From: Porites lobata
Lineage: Eukaryota; Cnidaria; Anthozoa; Scleractinia; Poritidae
Length of the DNA stretch: 64,000 bases
Direction: 5' to 3'
Assembly: GCA_942486035.1 (NCBI GenBank)
Contig: CALNXK010000041.1
Location: 3,035,001 to 3,099,000, forward strand
A program made the position numbers and the translations under genes. Positions 35,841 to 48,632 of the stretch are shown in pieces. Positions within the stretch are counted from its first letter, which is position 1; each line of letters opens with the position of its first letter. The notes beneath the pieces are model-generated. The model searched no databases. It was not told where the DNA came from and saw nothing but the letters and a program-made list of their open reading frames with translations.

Positions 35841-36281
35841 CCGGGGGGCGGGGGCGGGGGGGGGGGTACTCCTGGAAATTCTTGGTGGCGGTGTGCCGCC
35901 CAGTTCTCCAAATCCTGACTCTCTTTCAGACCAAACATTGTAATTTTCCACATCCGTTTTCAGACCTGGCCTCTAAAATCCATACCCGTTTTCATGTCAT
36001 CATTACTAATATTAGAAGGCCAACAAAAAGACCTCTTAAAATCCATTTCGAATTCATTGGCATATTACTCTTTCCTTTTTATTCATTTGGAATTGAAACG
36101 ACAAATAAGTTCATACACCCTCGTAGTTTCCTCAAAAACTCAAGAAAACCATTCTCGATTCTAGACTAAAATGGGCAAAGTCTATACCCGGTTTCCAACC
36201 GAAACGGCGCAAAAACCACACCCTTCGGCATGTTTGCAGCGGAACATACCTATGTTGCTTACATAAGGGAGTACCCCGGGG
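35841..36281. mobile_element. Probable G-rich-terminus element
   Basis: A run of G with GGGGTACTCC at 35868-35880 faces an inverted GGGAGTACCCC at 36267-36277. The interior frame (35882-36169) has no recognisable content. The boundaries are approximate. Confidence 0.4.
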
Positions 36282-36283
36282 AA

Positions 36284-38334
36284 CGAACTGCAAGAATGAT
36301 CAGAATCTGAAGAAGCTGGAAGTCTTTTGGTACCATGAATGACGCTGGCTAGAAGCGGTGTTGAGCTAAAAAATTTTAACAATAATATGACTTAGTATTC
36401 TAGACAACTTGCACACCAATTAACAGCTTCATACACAAATAACTCTTGGGCTCTTCCGACTGTCTACTTGAAGTATATTATGCGAATTCAACAAATGCAA
36501 AATAGAGCCCCTGGTAATGAGTCCTATTCATTGTTGATATCTGCTCTTAGAGCATACGAGACAGAATAACAATTGGTGGATACTAAAGTTATGACAGGTC
36601 TCTTAAAATCCTTCAACGCAAAGAATAATTTCCGCTTTAAGATGTCAGCAATTACACTGCAAGGGATCATTACTGGTATCATGAATGACATTGGAGGAAC
36701 CAAACACTGATATTGCTTCTAGAGCTGAGTCCAACTTTTCAATGTTCTTGAGAAGAGGAAGACTAGTATTAAGAAAAAGTCAGAGAAAATTAAGCGAGGC
36801 TGAAGCATAGCAAGGTAAAAGTAATCAAAAAAACGTGCTTTTATTTTAATATACATTATTCTGTAGATTTAACGTGAGCATTTTTCAGTGCTACTTACAA
36901 GGAACTGGTTAGATGATCCCTAGAGGATAGTTTCAAGTCAACCTTTGATTATGGACCTCTACAGCGAACGAGTGCGCTCAGGCAGAACTCTCGTATTTCG
37001 CGTTCGTCCACCTCATATTAGTCTCGCTAAAAATGCTTGATATAATTTTTTTTTACTTTTTTTCCGAAAAGTACTATAGGGATGCCATAAAAATTATCTA
37101 ATAAGGTTCCTGACAAACTCAAGGCATAGGTTTCTGCCAAAACAGGAGGTATGCCAAGGTAAAAACTGTCGGGTTAGTTCGGAAAAAAACGCAGAACAGA
37201 TATAATCACCCATAGCAATAACTACTTAGGTTCAGTTTGTTAACAGTAGTAAAAGACTTTAAAAAGTTCCGCTGAGCTCTTCACGGATCCTTGTCAAAAT
37301 AAACTCGAGTATCAGCCCTATTTTTTTGCAGTTTACGTTTATAAACACGCGAAGTAAAGCGGATTGAAACAGCGATTTTGGATTTTTTTCAACTGATTTG
37401 ATGTCATAAATCGGCCACTGTTCAGTAATATTATTCGTGCATTGCCTAGTCCCTGTACGGCGTCTTTCCAGGCCCTTTCGGTCAATGCATTTCGGTGACG
37501 TATCCGAGACGAAGGGCCGGGAAACGCCTAGACAATCTCGGAGTGCGCATGCGTGAGCATTTTTGCATTTTGAAAAGTTAACACGGTCAACTGAAATAAT
37601 CTATAAATAACTTTGCGCGTGTATATCCTTCGCTCAAAGATCGGCACTATTGACACTATTGCAAAAAGAACTAACCTCTTTTCTGTTGTTAAAGAACAAA
37701 AATATTTCTTTGAATCGGAAAGAATACTACTGTATAACGTGCAAGTAATTTCTCTTTTAGTTCATTTTCAAATGAACCATTAAAAAGATATTTCTCATTG
37801 ATAAAAAGATTTGAAACGGTAGTTGACATTCTACCAAATTTAGAGACCAAATTAACAGCCTGTCTGTTAAATTACATAAAATATTTCGAAGTGAAACGAT
37901 AACGAGAAATTTATGGGGGCAAGCGAAAATAGAGAAACGAGAGATGGCTTGTCATATCCAACAATAAATACAAACTTATTTCTTCAGCTTACCTTCCGAT
38001 TCTTGATCAAATAATTTTTTTGCGACGCTGTTTCGCTTAGCCTACAAATAGTTTTGGAGATGAAATAAAGTTCAAATTAGTTTAATGACATCAATGAAAA
38101 AGAAAGGCCAAAGGACTTTCAACAATGAAAACGCGCATAGAATAAAAATGCTCGGTTTATCCTCTGTACTCTCCATGGCTGCTGGACATCTTTCATCAGC
38201 TCGGAAAAGTTATTGACAGCTCGCCCGCTTCCAAAAGTTCTGCTCCAAGTGAGACAAAATGTCTCACTTCTCCGAGTTTGTGTAGGCCTCAAAAGCTTCC
38301 TCGGACCACGTGACCCGAAACGCATCGGCCGTGC
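36284..38334. other. Intergenic, no gene seen
   Basis: AT-rich sequence with no recognisable ORF. 37440-37545 contains a GC-rich imperfect inverted segment (TGCCTAGTCCC...AGGGCC...CGCCTAGACAA) that may be another small element. Confidence 0.45.
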
Positions 38335-38343
38335 ATAATAATG

Positions 38344-38698
38344 CATCCTCGGAGACCCAGGGGCAGATAAAGGGGCGAGGGAAAGTCTAAACGGGCGGAA
38401 AAATATATATGGAACGAAGAAAAGTAAAGAACGGCGAGAAGAGCCCCTGGGGACAATGTCTTACCAGACCAGTTCCAAACGGTCGCCGCCGCTCTGGCTT
38501 CTGATTGGTGCCAGAAAAAAAACAAGTTTTCTGGCACCAATCAAAAGCCAGAACTGCGGCGACCGTTTGGAACTGGTCTGGTAAGACATTGTCCCCAGGG
38601 GCTCTTCTCGCCGTTCTTTACTTTTCTTCGCGCCACATTTTTCCGCCCGTTTAGACTTTCCCTCGTCCCCACTATCTGTCCCTGGGTCTCCGAGGATG
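38344..38698. mobile_element. 355 bp near-perfect palindromic MITE with 9 bp target duplication
   Basis: The 9 bp ATAATAATG is repeated exactly at 38335-38343 and 38699-38707. Ends are CATCCTCGGAGACCCAGGG and its reverse complement. Almost the whole element is two ~165 bp arms pairing around AAAAAAAACAAG at about 38515-38528. A 9 bp duplication fits Mutator-like elements. The ORFs at 38119-38540 (minus) read across it and are not genes. Confidence 0.9.
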
Positions 38699-39049
38699 AT
38701 AATAATGAGGCCTAAGGACTAGGCAAATTTGTGCACTAGCCCTTAATCTATAAGTGAATGGCTCAGAACAGAATGTGAGCTTTTTGATCCAATTATGAAT
38801 CCAACATGCAAGTTTTAGTTTTTCTGCTTCCTACCGATATATCAACACAGGTTTAGAGGTATACTATGCAAGTTTCCCAAAAACTATTATGCTTTGAGTT
38901 GGCCCAGCCAAATTCCACGCAATTATGATATTATTAATGATTTTCAATTTGCTCATAAAGGTGACTGTTTGAAACGGGCGACACCCATTTTATCTGACGC
39001 GAAATTTGACCACCGATATATATATCATCTTTATAACATCAGGTCAAAG

Positions 39050-39694
39050 ATGGCTTTTCGAATTTTGTGCTTGGCTGCTGCTTTGCTTGTTTTCTGCGGC
39101 GCTTTTCCATGGAAGGGAGATGATTTTCACCACCACGAACAAACTAAAGACGACATATCTTTGATAGGGAACGTTCCTCGCAATGGAACAGAGTTTCGAG
39201 ATTGCCTCAGACGTTTGGGGTTAAAACCAGGACCACTGGGATACTTCAACTCTGCATATATGGCCTTTACTCCAGCAGAAGCGCGTAAATTTCCTAATCT
39301 GGTGTCTTACCGCCGGCATATGAGAAGAATTAAAACCTACAACATCACTTGGAAACCACAAGTTTCCGTGCAGTCAAGAAAAAATATATTTAAGAGGGGT
39401 TCCTCATTTCCCGTAACAACTCTTTCAGGTCCTTGCGAATCTACCATAGGGGGGGAGACGAGGCTTTGTGATGTCTGCCCTGCCGTAACTGATCTGGGAC
39501 CTGAAACTTTACCCCGCTATATTAACGAAGTGTTATGCAATGCAGCACAGTTGTTCTGTGGCGATGGAAGCACAGTTCTGGGTCTGTGCCAAAACCCTAC
39601 CGTGACTCAGTCTTTCATAAAGAAGATTGATTCAACTTGGATGGTTTACTCACAGGAGATAAGAGTGTGCTGCGAATGTGCAGTGTTCTTTTGA
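39050..39694 (+). CDS. Secreted pro-protein with C-terminal cystine-knot-like domain, family gene 4
   Basis: I start at ATG 39050, not the upstream in-frame ATG at 38894, because M-A-F-R-I-L-C-L-A-A-A-L-L-V-F-C-G-A is a clean signal peptide and matches the start of gene 5. The result is 214 residues ending at TGA. After a short H-H-H-containing linker comes the module L-K-P-G-P-L-G-Y-F-N-S-A-Y-M-A-F-T-P-A-E-A-R-K-F-P (interrupted here only for length, about residues 58-82). F-K-R (residues 115-117 region) is the likely cleavage site. The mature part has nine cysteines, C-x10-C-x2-C-x19-C-x6-C-x9-C-x26-C-C-x-C. T-D-L-G-P-E-T-L-P-R-Y-I-N-E is the segment most like Noggin. A 3' splice-like CATCAG seven bases before ATG suggests a 5' UTR intron. 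AATAAA lies at 39850. Confidence 0.88.
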   Translation: MAFRILCLAAALLVFCGAFPWKGDDFHHHEQTKDDISLIGNVPRNGTEFRDCLRRLGLKPGPLGYFNSAYMAFTPAEARKFPNLVSYRRHMRRIKTYNITWKPQVSVQSRKNIFKRGSSFPVTTLSGPCESTIGGETRLCDVCPAVTDLGPETLPRYINEVLCNAAQLFCGDGSTVLGLCQNPTVTQSFIKKIDSTWMVYSQEIRVCCECAVFF

Positions 39695-40019
39695 CCAAAC
39701 ATAAACTATTATCTCTTCACTGTTCTATCATATTAAAGGTTAATGCAATGATTATAGTAATGAATGTGCCAAATTTTGCCAGAGTAAAAGGCACTTTTTA
39801 TTTCAATTGTAAAGAAGTCATTACATTGGAAATAACCCTATAATGAAAAAATAAAAAAAAACACTCATAATATCAAAATTATGCCATCGTAATTGCCGCG
39901 GTTGTGCTTATACGTGTTGTACTTAACATGCCGAGGAGTTATTGGCCGGTATATTTAGCAACGTTGCAAATCTGTCTTCTCATCAGTAAAGAGTGTCTGG
40001 TTAAACCCGGACACCTGGT

Positions 40020-40075
40020 ATAGGTGATGGACTACAGACACAACGTTCCGGGTTCGATTCTTACTCTCGATCCTC
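40020..40075 (+). repeat. Possible tRNA-derived SINE fragment
   Basis: A B-box-like GGGTTCGATTC (40048-40058) lies in a tRNA-like context and is followed by a T run. No complete cloverleaf could be folded by eye. Low confidence. Confidence 0.3.
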
Positions 40076-40155
40076 TGAAATTTTTTTTCCGTTAAAAATT
40101 GAACAGACTTATACTTTCATGAACATTCCCTGAGCAGAAATGTCAAGAAACTTAA

Positions 40156-40548
40156 GCCTGGTTTTCACTAGCGCACAAGCATAAGCACAAGCACATGTGT
40201 AAGCAAGTGAAAACTGCGGCGACATAAGCATGAGCATAAGCACAAGAAAAACGGGCATGTTCGTACTTCTTGTGCTTATGCTTATGCTTGTGTCGTAGCT
40301 TTGACTTGTGAAAACGGTGGGGTTGACATAGGCACAGGCATAAGCACAAGGCCGTGGACCCTTCATAGGTCACTTTGACCCAGACATCATGCGAACATAT
40401 ATATCACAAGCAATATGGCGGACGCTTCGTGCGCCATCTTGTTTCTCATCGAGTTGAGGAGAGCTGGTATCAAGAATTGAAACAAATTTACCATTCTGCG
40501 CGTGCGTATGCCCTTATGCTTATGCTTATGCGCTAGTGAAAACCAGGC
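40156..40548. mobile_element. 393 bp MITE, TIR GCCTGGTTTTCACTAGCGCA
   Basis: The left end GCCTGGTTTTCACTAGCGCA has an exact inverted copy ending ...GAAAACCAGGC at 40548. The interior is full of CATAAGCACAAG repeats in both orientations, which create cysteine/alanine-rich spurious ORFs. The left flank is TTAA and the right flank ATAA, so a TTAA duplication with one change is possible. Confidence 0.8.
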
Positions 40549-43334
40549 ATAACGAACACTACGTTGTGTGAACTTCATATGGTGTCCAAGAGGTTCAGGT
40601 CGATGGAATCTAACGCTGCCCGCAAGCAACCGCTGGAGGCGGTTAGGAAGAGACGGAAAGGGCGACGAAGGAGTGGGTCCAGATCGTCACCATTTAGCGC
40701 GAAGTTAGAAACTTTAAGGGACACGTTCACGGTTAAGCGCATGCTCATTTATTAAATTACGTTTTTCCAATTTATTATTAATTCTATCGTCACATGTATA
40801 TCACCGATCTCAGAGAGTATTTCAAAGTAGAAGTGTATTTCAGAGTAACCTGAAGAAGGATGAAGGAATACTAAAATCGCAGAAAAAATCAGTGGATTAT
40901 GCTAACATTACAGACGTTGAATCTATTTTTGACCCGAAGGTTTTATTCCATGGTTGATTAATTTACAGCTATTTTCAAATATTTAAGTTGATCAAGCAGA
41001 AGTGACTGCCAGGGGAGAGTGCAGCTTGGTTCTTTGACAACATTACCGGAAATGATCATATTGCTCGCATAGACGATACAGCATGTCCGGGCAGAAAAAC
41101 AGCTTTTTGATAAATGAGCATGCGCCGACCCGTGAACCTGTCCCTTTAAGCCGCGTGGCGGACGCGGCTGCCAAATTGTATTGGTTTGTTTTTGTTTTGT
41201 AGCTCAGGTTCACTTTTACAAAGACTTTCGTCTCAGTTTTTACAAAACTTGATGGCAACCTTTTAGCTGTATGTATCAGCTTCGAAGAGATCATCGATGA
41301 GGATGAATTTCTTTTACTCTACGATTTGAACACTTCCAAAAATCTTGATTTCCTTATTACGATGATTATCGCCGATTCCGTTCGGCCTTGTCGAGATGGA
41401 TACTATGAAGAGTCACAAATGACATCATAACATATAACTCTGCACAAAAGTGTCATTTAAGTCGGTGACTCACCATGGCCACTTAGTCTACTTGTCTCTC
41501 GATCTCCAGCTTCGGTTTCCGCTATGTTTTACATGTAAGACTTTTACTTTACCCGGCTTTTTACAGTTGTAAAGCAAAAATCATAAGTCAAATATTTGCT
41601 ATTGACATGCAAAAGCAATGGCTAATAAACACCTTGTTTCGCTAAATTTAATTCGGAAAATTCCTCGCTTCTAAAACAGCAGACCTTGAAGGATAAAGCT
41701 ACCGTTAACTACCTTTCTCGCCGCCGCTAACTGAGGTCGAGGCGAGCTGAACATCAAGCACATATGTTAATTAGCTTAATGGCGCAAAATTTTCTGGTTG
41801 TCCTCTTCCGTGCCGCCTCCAGTTGTTGCTTAAGGTCTTTGGTGTTCAAAACAATGAAATGGCGGTCATGTTGGTGAACAGAGAAAAAAATACCGTGGGG
41901 ATTGAACTCTTTTCTCATGTAAAAACCTCCTTTTTTCCCAAGAAATTTGCATACTTACTGACTACGTGAGCAAAAAAAAATTTCAAGGGTAAAGAATCCA
42001 AACCCCATGCGCATGCTTACTTCTTGCTTTTATGAATATTTGAGTTCCCTAAATTATACTTTGAGGCATAGTCGCACAGAAAACTTTTCCGTCTTTCTAG
42101 CTGATTAATAGTGGACGAATGAATAAGCAAATTTTCTAAACGACTGTAGCTTCTTTATAACAACCTATGAAAGAGTTTGTTTTTCTGTGCCATCAATCAC
42201 AAATCAGTCTTCTGGCCACTGTGTTTTAATTATAAAATAATTGGTTCGTGAACGCGTATATCATGCGCATATCGAGTTATCATGAGTGTTATCATGCTCA
42301 AATTTCCCCTTGGTTTATATTAGTTTTATCTTCCTGTTGCACTATGGGTGTGGTAATGAGTGGGTGCTAAGTGTAAAACTCTGGAAGATAAAATTTATGC
42401 TAACCAACGGATAAAATTGACCACAGATCGCTAGATTACTTCGAAAGTTTGCTGAGCACTTCAAGATTGTAGAGTTTCCCTTTACCTCTAACGCTTCAAC
42501 TTCCGCGTGTTAACTCCGTATGGCTAACTCAATATTTGCTCGCTAAGCATAAACAAATTCTTAATTAATAAAAATGACATAATCAGAGTTTTTTAGCATT
42601 ATTACAACATCTTTTATTGATTCATTTATTTATATTATGTTCTTTAATTTTGCCGAGTAATGTTTTCCTTGGGCTCGACGCCTGCCTTTTAAAACTCTTA
42701 CCCATAGGCCATTTACACGATAACGTCATGCTCATCTACCAGTATCCTTTATTTGTTTCAAAGCTATTGCAAATGGTGTTGGGATTATGAGGTGAATAAG
42801 AAAAAAACGAGGAAGTGATTCTGGTAGTTGTGGTCACGTTACTCCAAAGAGCAATAAATGGTTAGCAGTTTGGTGTTATTGACTCACGCTATACCGTCTT
42901 TTTTTCTCTTCATGGGTTACGCACCATTAGTGTCATAAATCAGTGATTTCTTGCTGATGAATATCAGGAAACGGCCGACAAAACAGAATACGATACGAAA
43001 TTTTGACGCACTTTGAAAATACGTATAAAGCTTTAAATGTTAATACTTACTGTACTGACCCTAAGGTGATCTGACTTTTGATGGTTAGTTTGTGCTAAAA
43101 GGCAATGCACTCTACCTCCGTCTGTTGGTTGAATGGACGTGCTTGCTTGCATGCATGTTTTATTTATTTGGAGTTTTATACAATAAATAGTATATCAACT
43201 ATTTCCAAATAACTAAAATTACAAACAACAAAAAATTCCTAACCACATATGGCTAATAAGTTATTAATCAATTAAGTCCTAGAGTATTTACTTTTTGCCG
43301 TCTTCCCCTTTACTTTTTTCAAAGCATTCGAATA
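40549..43334. other. Intergenic, no gene seen
   Basis: The ORF at 40564-40755 is short and basic with no recognised domain. Nothing else could be supported over this 2.8 kb. Confidence 0.45.
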
Positions 43335-43650
43335 CCGTAAAATTCCGAAAATAAGCCCCTCCATGTATAAGCCCCTCAAACCGGTAACGCAAAAAACCCT
43401 CCGTTAAATCGCCTCTCCAAATATAAGCTCACTGGGGGATTGTACTTGGAAAATTGCCCTCAAATACAAAATAAAACAAAGCAAAGACGATAAATTTACT
43501 TCCAACTATAAGGCTAGCCCAATCGATTTTGAAACGCAAATTTCCCTTCGTAGATAATCCCCTCCAAATATAAGCCCCTCCAAAAATAAGCCCCTCAAAA
43601 AGGGCCTTTGAAAAATATAATCCCCAGGGCTTATTTTCGGAATTTTACGG
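43335..43650. mobile_element. 316 bp TA-flanked MITE of the CCGTAAAATTCCG family
   Basis: It starts CCGTAAAATTCCGAAAATAA and ends with the inverted copy CGGAATTTTACGG. TA lies on both sides (43333-43334, 43651-43652). It is an internally shortened relative of 27021-27612. Confidence 0.85.
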
Positions 43651-43652
43651 TA

Positions 43653-45857
43653 TACGTTTTGGTACTAGTTTTTGAAATTTAAGCATTTACACCGGGCAGG
43701 GGAAGGGGGAGGGGCCAGGGGTGCCTCGACCACCCTTCCCCCCAAAAAAACGTTTTGTGCGAAATAAACAATATATACTGATGGCTGCTTCGCCAGAAGC
43801 ATGAAACTCTGAGTAGCAATAAATTTTCAAGACCTAACCCAGTTCCATCAACTATTGAGTACTCTTATAGTCGATGAGGACATCACTCTGGCACTTGGTT
43901 GTAACTTTCAATGTATATTTCATTTTCAAGTTCTTTACTAAATAGTCTCTAAAAAAGGTTTTTTGATATTAGACTTAGGATCTGGATTTCACTCTTGTCC
44001 ACAATAAGGGAATAACAGGGTGGATAGTTGAGATAGTTTAAATGAAATGTAATGTTTAGCACTGTGCGTCTTTCTAGTTTAAATGCTACATGATCCCGCA
44101 CCTGTGCGCAAACCAGAAAACCATTTAAAACTTCCTGAACTGAATCGGAGGGCTGGGAACCCGGAAACTGAGAGCGACTGTTCCTTGAAAAGTGGAAACA
44201 CACTGCATTTAGCTTTTCGACATTGATATAAATTGGGTCTTTGCTAGAAGGAATCTGGTAATAATCGTAGCCTTCTTATAACAGTTACATCTATTTGCGA
44301 TGAACTAGCATAGAAGACTTCTCAGACATTACCCCTCCAGGGTTCCCCTACGCACTTGAATCCAGCGTCCCACGCACTTAAAAAACTGCTGCACGGGCCC
44401 TGAACAACAACTTATATTTCTAGACTCATTGTAACACCCAGAGAATTTCCCTTTCAGAGCGGTTTAATACCAGCAGCCTAAGTACATTCTCAAACAAAAT
44501 AAACGTCAGCAAAAAAGTGGTGGAAGTGGAAGTGGAAGAGGAAATATTGCTTGATCTCTTTCCATTTCCTTCCTGCAGCGCTCTCTCCTTCTGATGATCA
44601 GTTTTTAATACGTAATTGTCTTTGATCTTATCACTGTCTCTTCAAAACTTCTAACTGCCCTAATTTTACCATTATAGCTTAAAGCACCTTTTGAGTTACG
44701 ATTTTGTCAATGATGTGCATGCGAATATTCAGGTACATGCGGTACTTGGCTTTCAAAACTGAATATTGATCTTAAAGGAACGGGTTATAAGTGACTATCA
44801 ATTCATCACACTATTTTTCCCTGACAACGTCAAAAATATTTCAATATAAATAGCCTTGTTTGTGTCTCTATTAGCCAGTTGTGCTTTGCACTGCCCTCAA
44901 GCATACAGTTCAGACAGTTATAGTTCATCCGACCCTGAACAAGGCATAAACTGAGCTCTTCAGGATATAAGGTACAGCAAGTAAATTGCAGAATTGTCTC
45001 CATTTGAAGTTAATGCGAGTAATTACATTTTACCACAGTGATCTTTAGTCCGCGATAGACAAGTCCAATGTTTCATGGTTTTCATAAGTTTCAACTCCCA
45101 GATACTTCAAAAGACTTCGGCAGATAACAGTCGGAGAGCATTTAATCATATGTTCGATAGATTTAGATAGATAGATAGATATATTTGGAGTTTGAGGGTA
45201 TCCTATTTTGCTACTGCTTCATAAAGCTTGTAAATTTATGATTCAACTTGAAATAACTTTAGAGTCACAGGGGACCTACGCAACCGTGACCGTTTTCAGC
45301 GTCTTTTAACATGATTAACAGAAAATATATGTAATACCTATACATAGCTAGCAATATCGTGTAATAGTTCGATGATTAAAATTAAAATGACCTAACTTTA
45401 ATTGAACTGCTCGCTTTGTCGTTCTTTCGAGCGTAAATGGCGAATTTGGGTCAGCTAATATAAGACCACTCAAGTCACTCGAGAATTCGTCGTTTACATT
45501 TGAAACATCGACAATACATGAAAAGAATTAAGAAAAGATCACGTTTATTTTGGCAATACAAGGTAATAGTCGTCCTAGCATTCCACTACATTATAACATT
45601 ATAATAACCAATCTATAAGGTAAATCAGTACATTTCTATACATTTCCTGGTAAAAGATCACGATTACACAGCTTTCATCGGCTCTTCATTGATAGGAATG
45701 CAAAAAACAATAACAACCCGATGAATATCTAAAAAACGATCGAGGTTTTCTAAAAGACAAAGTTGACGGATAAAACGGTGATCCCATACGTTCCCTAAAA
45801 CTTCGATGGGAGCGGTCAGCAAGCAAGATGGAGGCGAGAAGTGATAGAGGGATGAAC
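43653..45857. other. Intergenic, no gene seen
   Basis: AT-rich; GATA-type simple repeat at 45164-45185 and GGAAGT repeats at 44520-44542. No ORF of interest. Confidence 0.45.
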
Positions 45858-46007
45858 TTAAGACTTGTTGTCTTCCCCTGTCTTCCTTTTATTAATATGC
45901 ATAACTGTCTTCCTCCATATCTAATGAGGGTCTTCCTTAGACTGCAAAACGGTCGGTTTTTTTTCCCAAAATCAGTAAAGAAATCGGTAAAGCGTGGCGT
46001 AAGAGTC

Positions 46008-46303
46008 TTCTTCTGTCTTCCTGCATACCAATGAGGGTCTTCCTGTATACTAATAACTGTCTTCCTGCATACCAATAAGGGTCTTCCTGTATACTAATAA
46101 CTGACTTCCTGCATACTAATGAGGGTCTTCCTGCATACTAATAACTGTCTTCCTGCATACTAATGAGGGTCTTCCCGCATACTAATAACTGTCTTCCTGC
46201 ATACTAATGAGGGTCTTCCTGTATACTAATAACTGTCTTCCTGCATACTAATAACTGTCTTCCTGCATACCAATGAGGGTCTTCCTGTATACTAATAACT
46301 GTC
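46008..46303. repeat. Tandem repeat, ~22/45 bp unit derived from element arm
   Basis: Alternating units GTCTTCCTGCATACTAAT-AACT and GTCTTCCTGCATACTAAT-GAGG occur about seven times. The unit resembles the inner part of the left arm (ACTGTCTTCCTCCATATCTA), so it probably grew from it. The minus-strand ORF 45686-46075 is an artefact of this array. Confidence 0.85.
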
Positions 46304-47687
46304 TGTCTTATTCGAGTTCGCTAGCCTATAACTAAAAAATCGGTTATAAAAAAAAAGAACTTAGACGCAAAATGGACCTCAAAATCTTTATTTTAATCTT
46401 GATTGCCTATTACAAAAACAGTGTTCTCTCTATGAAATTATTATATCTTGATGTCTTCATTGTTACACGCTCCGTTAACCAGTAGTAATTTGCATCTGAC
46501 CTCCGGGATGTGACCAGTATTCACTCTCTCATACCTCTTTTGTGTTCTCGTAAATTAAACAATTAATGCGTCAGTCCTCTAACAAAGAGATAAGTTACCG
46601 TTCAACACACAATTTTTAGATCTATTGAAGAATAGATATTGAAAAAATAAATATTCCACTGTAAAGTGCATCGACAACCGTTTGATGATTTGGTTATTGG
46701 TCTATCGAGCATTCGATTGGTTCTTTTCTAGGAAAGATCTTACGCTGGGATCCTCTTTGTGCAAATAAATCCATTTCGATTTTCCATTGCAATAGTGTCT
46801 TATTTTCACACGCCAGTAATTTCCATACGAGTATGATGGAGGATACAGATCATAAAGATGCCTGGCAACGTGATTTTACATTTTCGTGATCCTAAAGTCT
46901 TTTGGTAGGGTTTGGCATCGGGGCGCTCGTTGCATATAATTTTATTCAACGGAATAGACCGTTTCAGACCAAACTGAATCAAAAGGAAATGACCGTGACT
47001 TTCTTGCAATTTTCGGGGACGACTTGACTACAGGAAGCTACTGATGACCTAGCTTCGCAGGCAATGTTGTCCTTGTTACTGGTCGTTTTGACTGACTGTT
47101 TCGTCCGATTTCGGGGAGCTGGTAAAAGTCGGATATCGACGACAAGAGCCGAAAATGTCACTCAATACTTGCTTATCACTTGGCGTCTAGGCGTTTATCA
47201 ACGAAGATTTAACCAAACGCTCTTTCTGTTTCTTGAAAATAAGCTGACATGACTCGCGGACGATTTTTGCCAAACATGCGTTCGGAAATGATATCGATTT
47301 GTTTTGGATTGGATTGGACATGCTTTGGTTTCCAGGAAAACATTGTTAGACAATTTGGGCCTCTTGACTATACAATTCTGAGATTTTTTCGTTTCTTTGA
47401 CAGCTGCAATAGACACTCCTTGTGTTATACCCAGATTTCTCTTAGATTCCGAAAATACTGCTGCTTTTAGCCATTGCTTTCTTTCGTGGCTAGTTAATCG
47501 ATACACTTGACGCAGGTGATCACTCAAGGAGAGTAACTCTGGCTTGCCACAGTACCGGGCAATCTCTCTTGAATTTATACGGCATCTTTACCACATAAGT
47601 TATTTTCCTGTTTATATAGCCTTGCTAATCAAATTTGATATCATCACTAGTTTTAATCCAATTCTTGTCAATCGTGATGTAATATTA

Positions 47688-47850
47688 GGTCGATGTAGGG
47701 TCGATGTAGGGTTGATGTGGGGTAGATGTCGGGTCGATGTCTGGTCGATGTGAGGTCGATGAGTGGTCGATGTGGGGTCGATGTGAGGTCGCCATAAGGG
47801 GTCGATGTGGAGTCGATGTCAGGGTCGATGTGGGGTCGATGTAAGATCGA
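47688..47850. repeat. (GGTCGATGTG)n minisatellite
   Basis: About 14 imperfect copies of a 10-12 bp GGTCGATGTGG/AG unit within the 3.1 kb element. Confidence 0.9.
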
Positions 47851-47967
47851 TTATTATTTACGAAGGAGAACGCTTAGTAACCCCACCTTTACCAATATTC
47901 TTTAAAAGAGGTGCGTTACTTTCTGAAGATTTGTTTCCTATCAGAACGCGTGCGGTTCAAATCAAAA

Positions 47968-48441
47968 ATGTGGAAGAGTAGCCATCATTACAACCTTCTT
48001 CAACAAAGTTCTGGAAATTATGAAGACAGCGAAGAAAGCGATTTCTCCCACGAAAACGAAGTCTCTCAAGCCAGCTGAGGAACGCAGTCTTCCCAAGAAG
48101 AAACTGAAAGCTTAGAGCCTTGGTCACGCATTTTTGATGAAGCCGAGAAACGCCATGAGACCCAGCTCAACGTCTTGATCAATGGGAATGGAGAGTCAGA
48201 AAATGTGGCCCGCGTGAAAGCCGAGAACGCTCTCGTTCCTGTTTACAGAAAAGAGCTAAGAAAAGTACTCGTGGATGTGTGCAAGGAAAAAGACCCAACC
48301 TTCAAAAAAGTGATGAAAACCCAAAAACAGCTTAAAGATTCAGAAGGATTTGATAGGCTGGAATCGACAAAACGTCCTATCGATGAGCGAAAATTCTTAC
48401 TCAATCGATTGTACGTAAAGCAGCCCATTCCACAAGATTAA
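47968..48441 (+). pseudogene. Unrecognised small basic protein ORF with one in-frame TGA
   Basis: ATG 47968 opens M-W-K-S-S-H-H-Y-N. A TGA at 48076-48078 (codon 37) breaks the frame, which then continues to TAA at 48439-48441 (158 codons in all). The part after the stop is charged and helix-prone (E-A-E-K-R-H-E-T-Q-L...K-A-E-N-A-L-V-P-V-Y-R-K-E-L-R). I cannot assign a domain. An AATAAA follows at about 48510. It lies in the 3.1 kb element, so a mobile-element protein is the likely source. The TGA may be an inactivating mutation. Confidence 0.5.
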
Positions 48442-48632
48442 GACTATACCTACTATGAACGTTACAGAACTTTTTATTTCCTGGACCTTTGTCAGTATTG
48501 TTGCTTTCAATAAAACTGTAAACAACCAAACTTTAAGCGTGTTTTATTGATGACTTCACAATCTTTACAACCTTTTGTCTATACAGGATATTTCATGAAA
48601 TTTATTATTCCAAACAAACTTGTTTCATTTAT

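Noticed and set aside
38894..39049. Upstream in-frame start for gene 4
   Set aside because: It would add 52 polar residues before a clear signal peptide, and gene 5 starts at the equivalent of the internal ATG.
40109..40629. Cysteine/alanine-rich ORFs
   Set aside because: They are made by the CATAAGCACAAG repeats inside the MITE at 40156-40548.
45686..46075. 129-codon minus-strand ORF with repeated C-R-K-T-V-I-S-I-Q-E-D-P
   Set aside because: Most of it is the translation of the 22/45 bp tandem array; no domain is present.
46008..46303. CRISPR-like array
   Set aside because: Units are contiguous without unique spacers, and the genome is eukaryotic.
48076..48078. In-frame TGA read as selenocysteine or programmed readthrough
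   Set aside because: No selenocysteine element was seen after the ORF, and the ORF lies in a decaying mobile element; a simple nonsense mutation is more likely.
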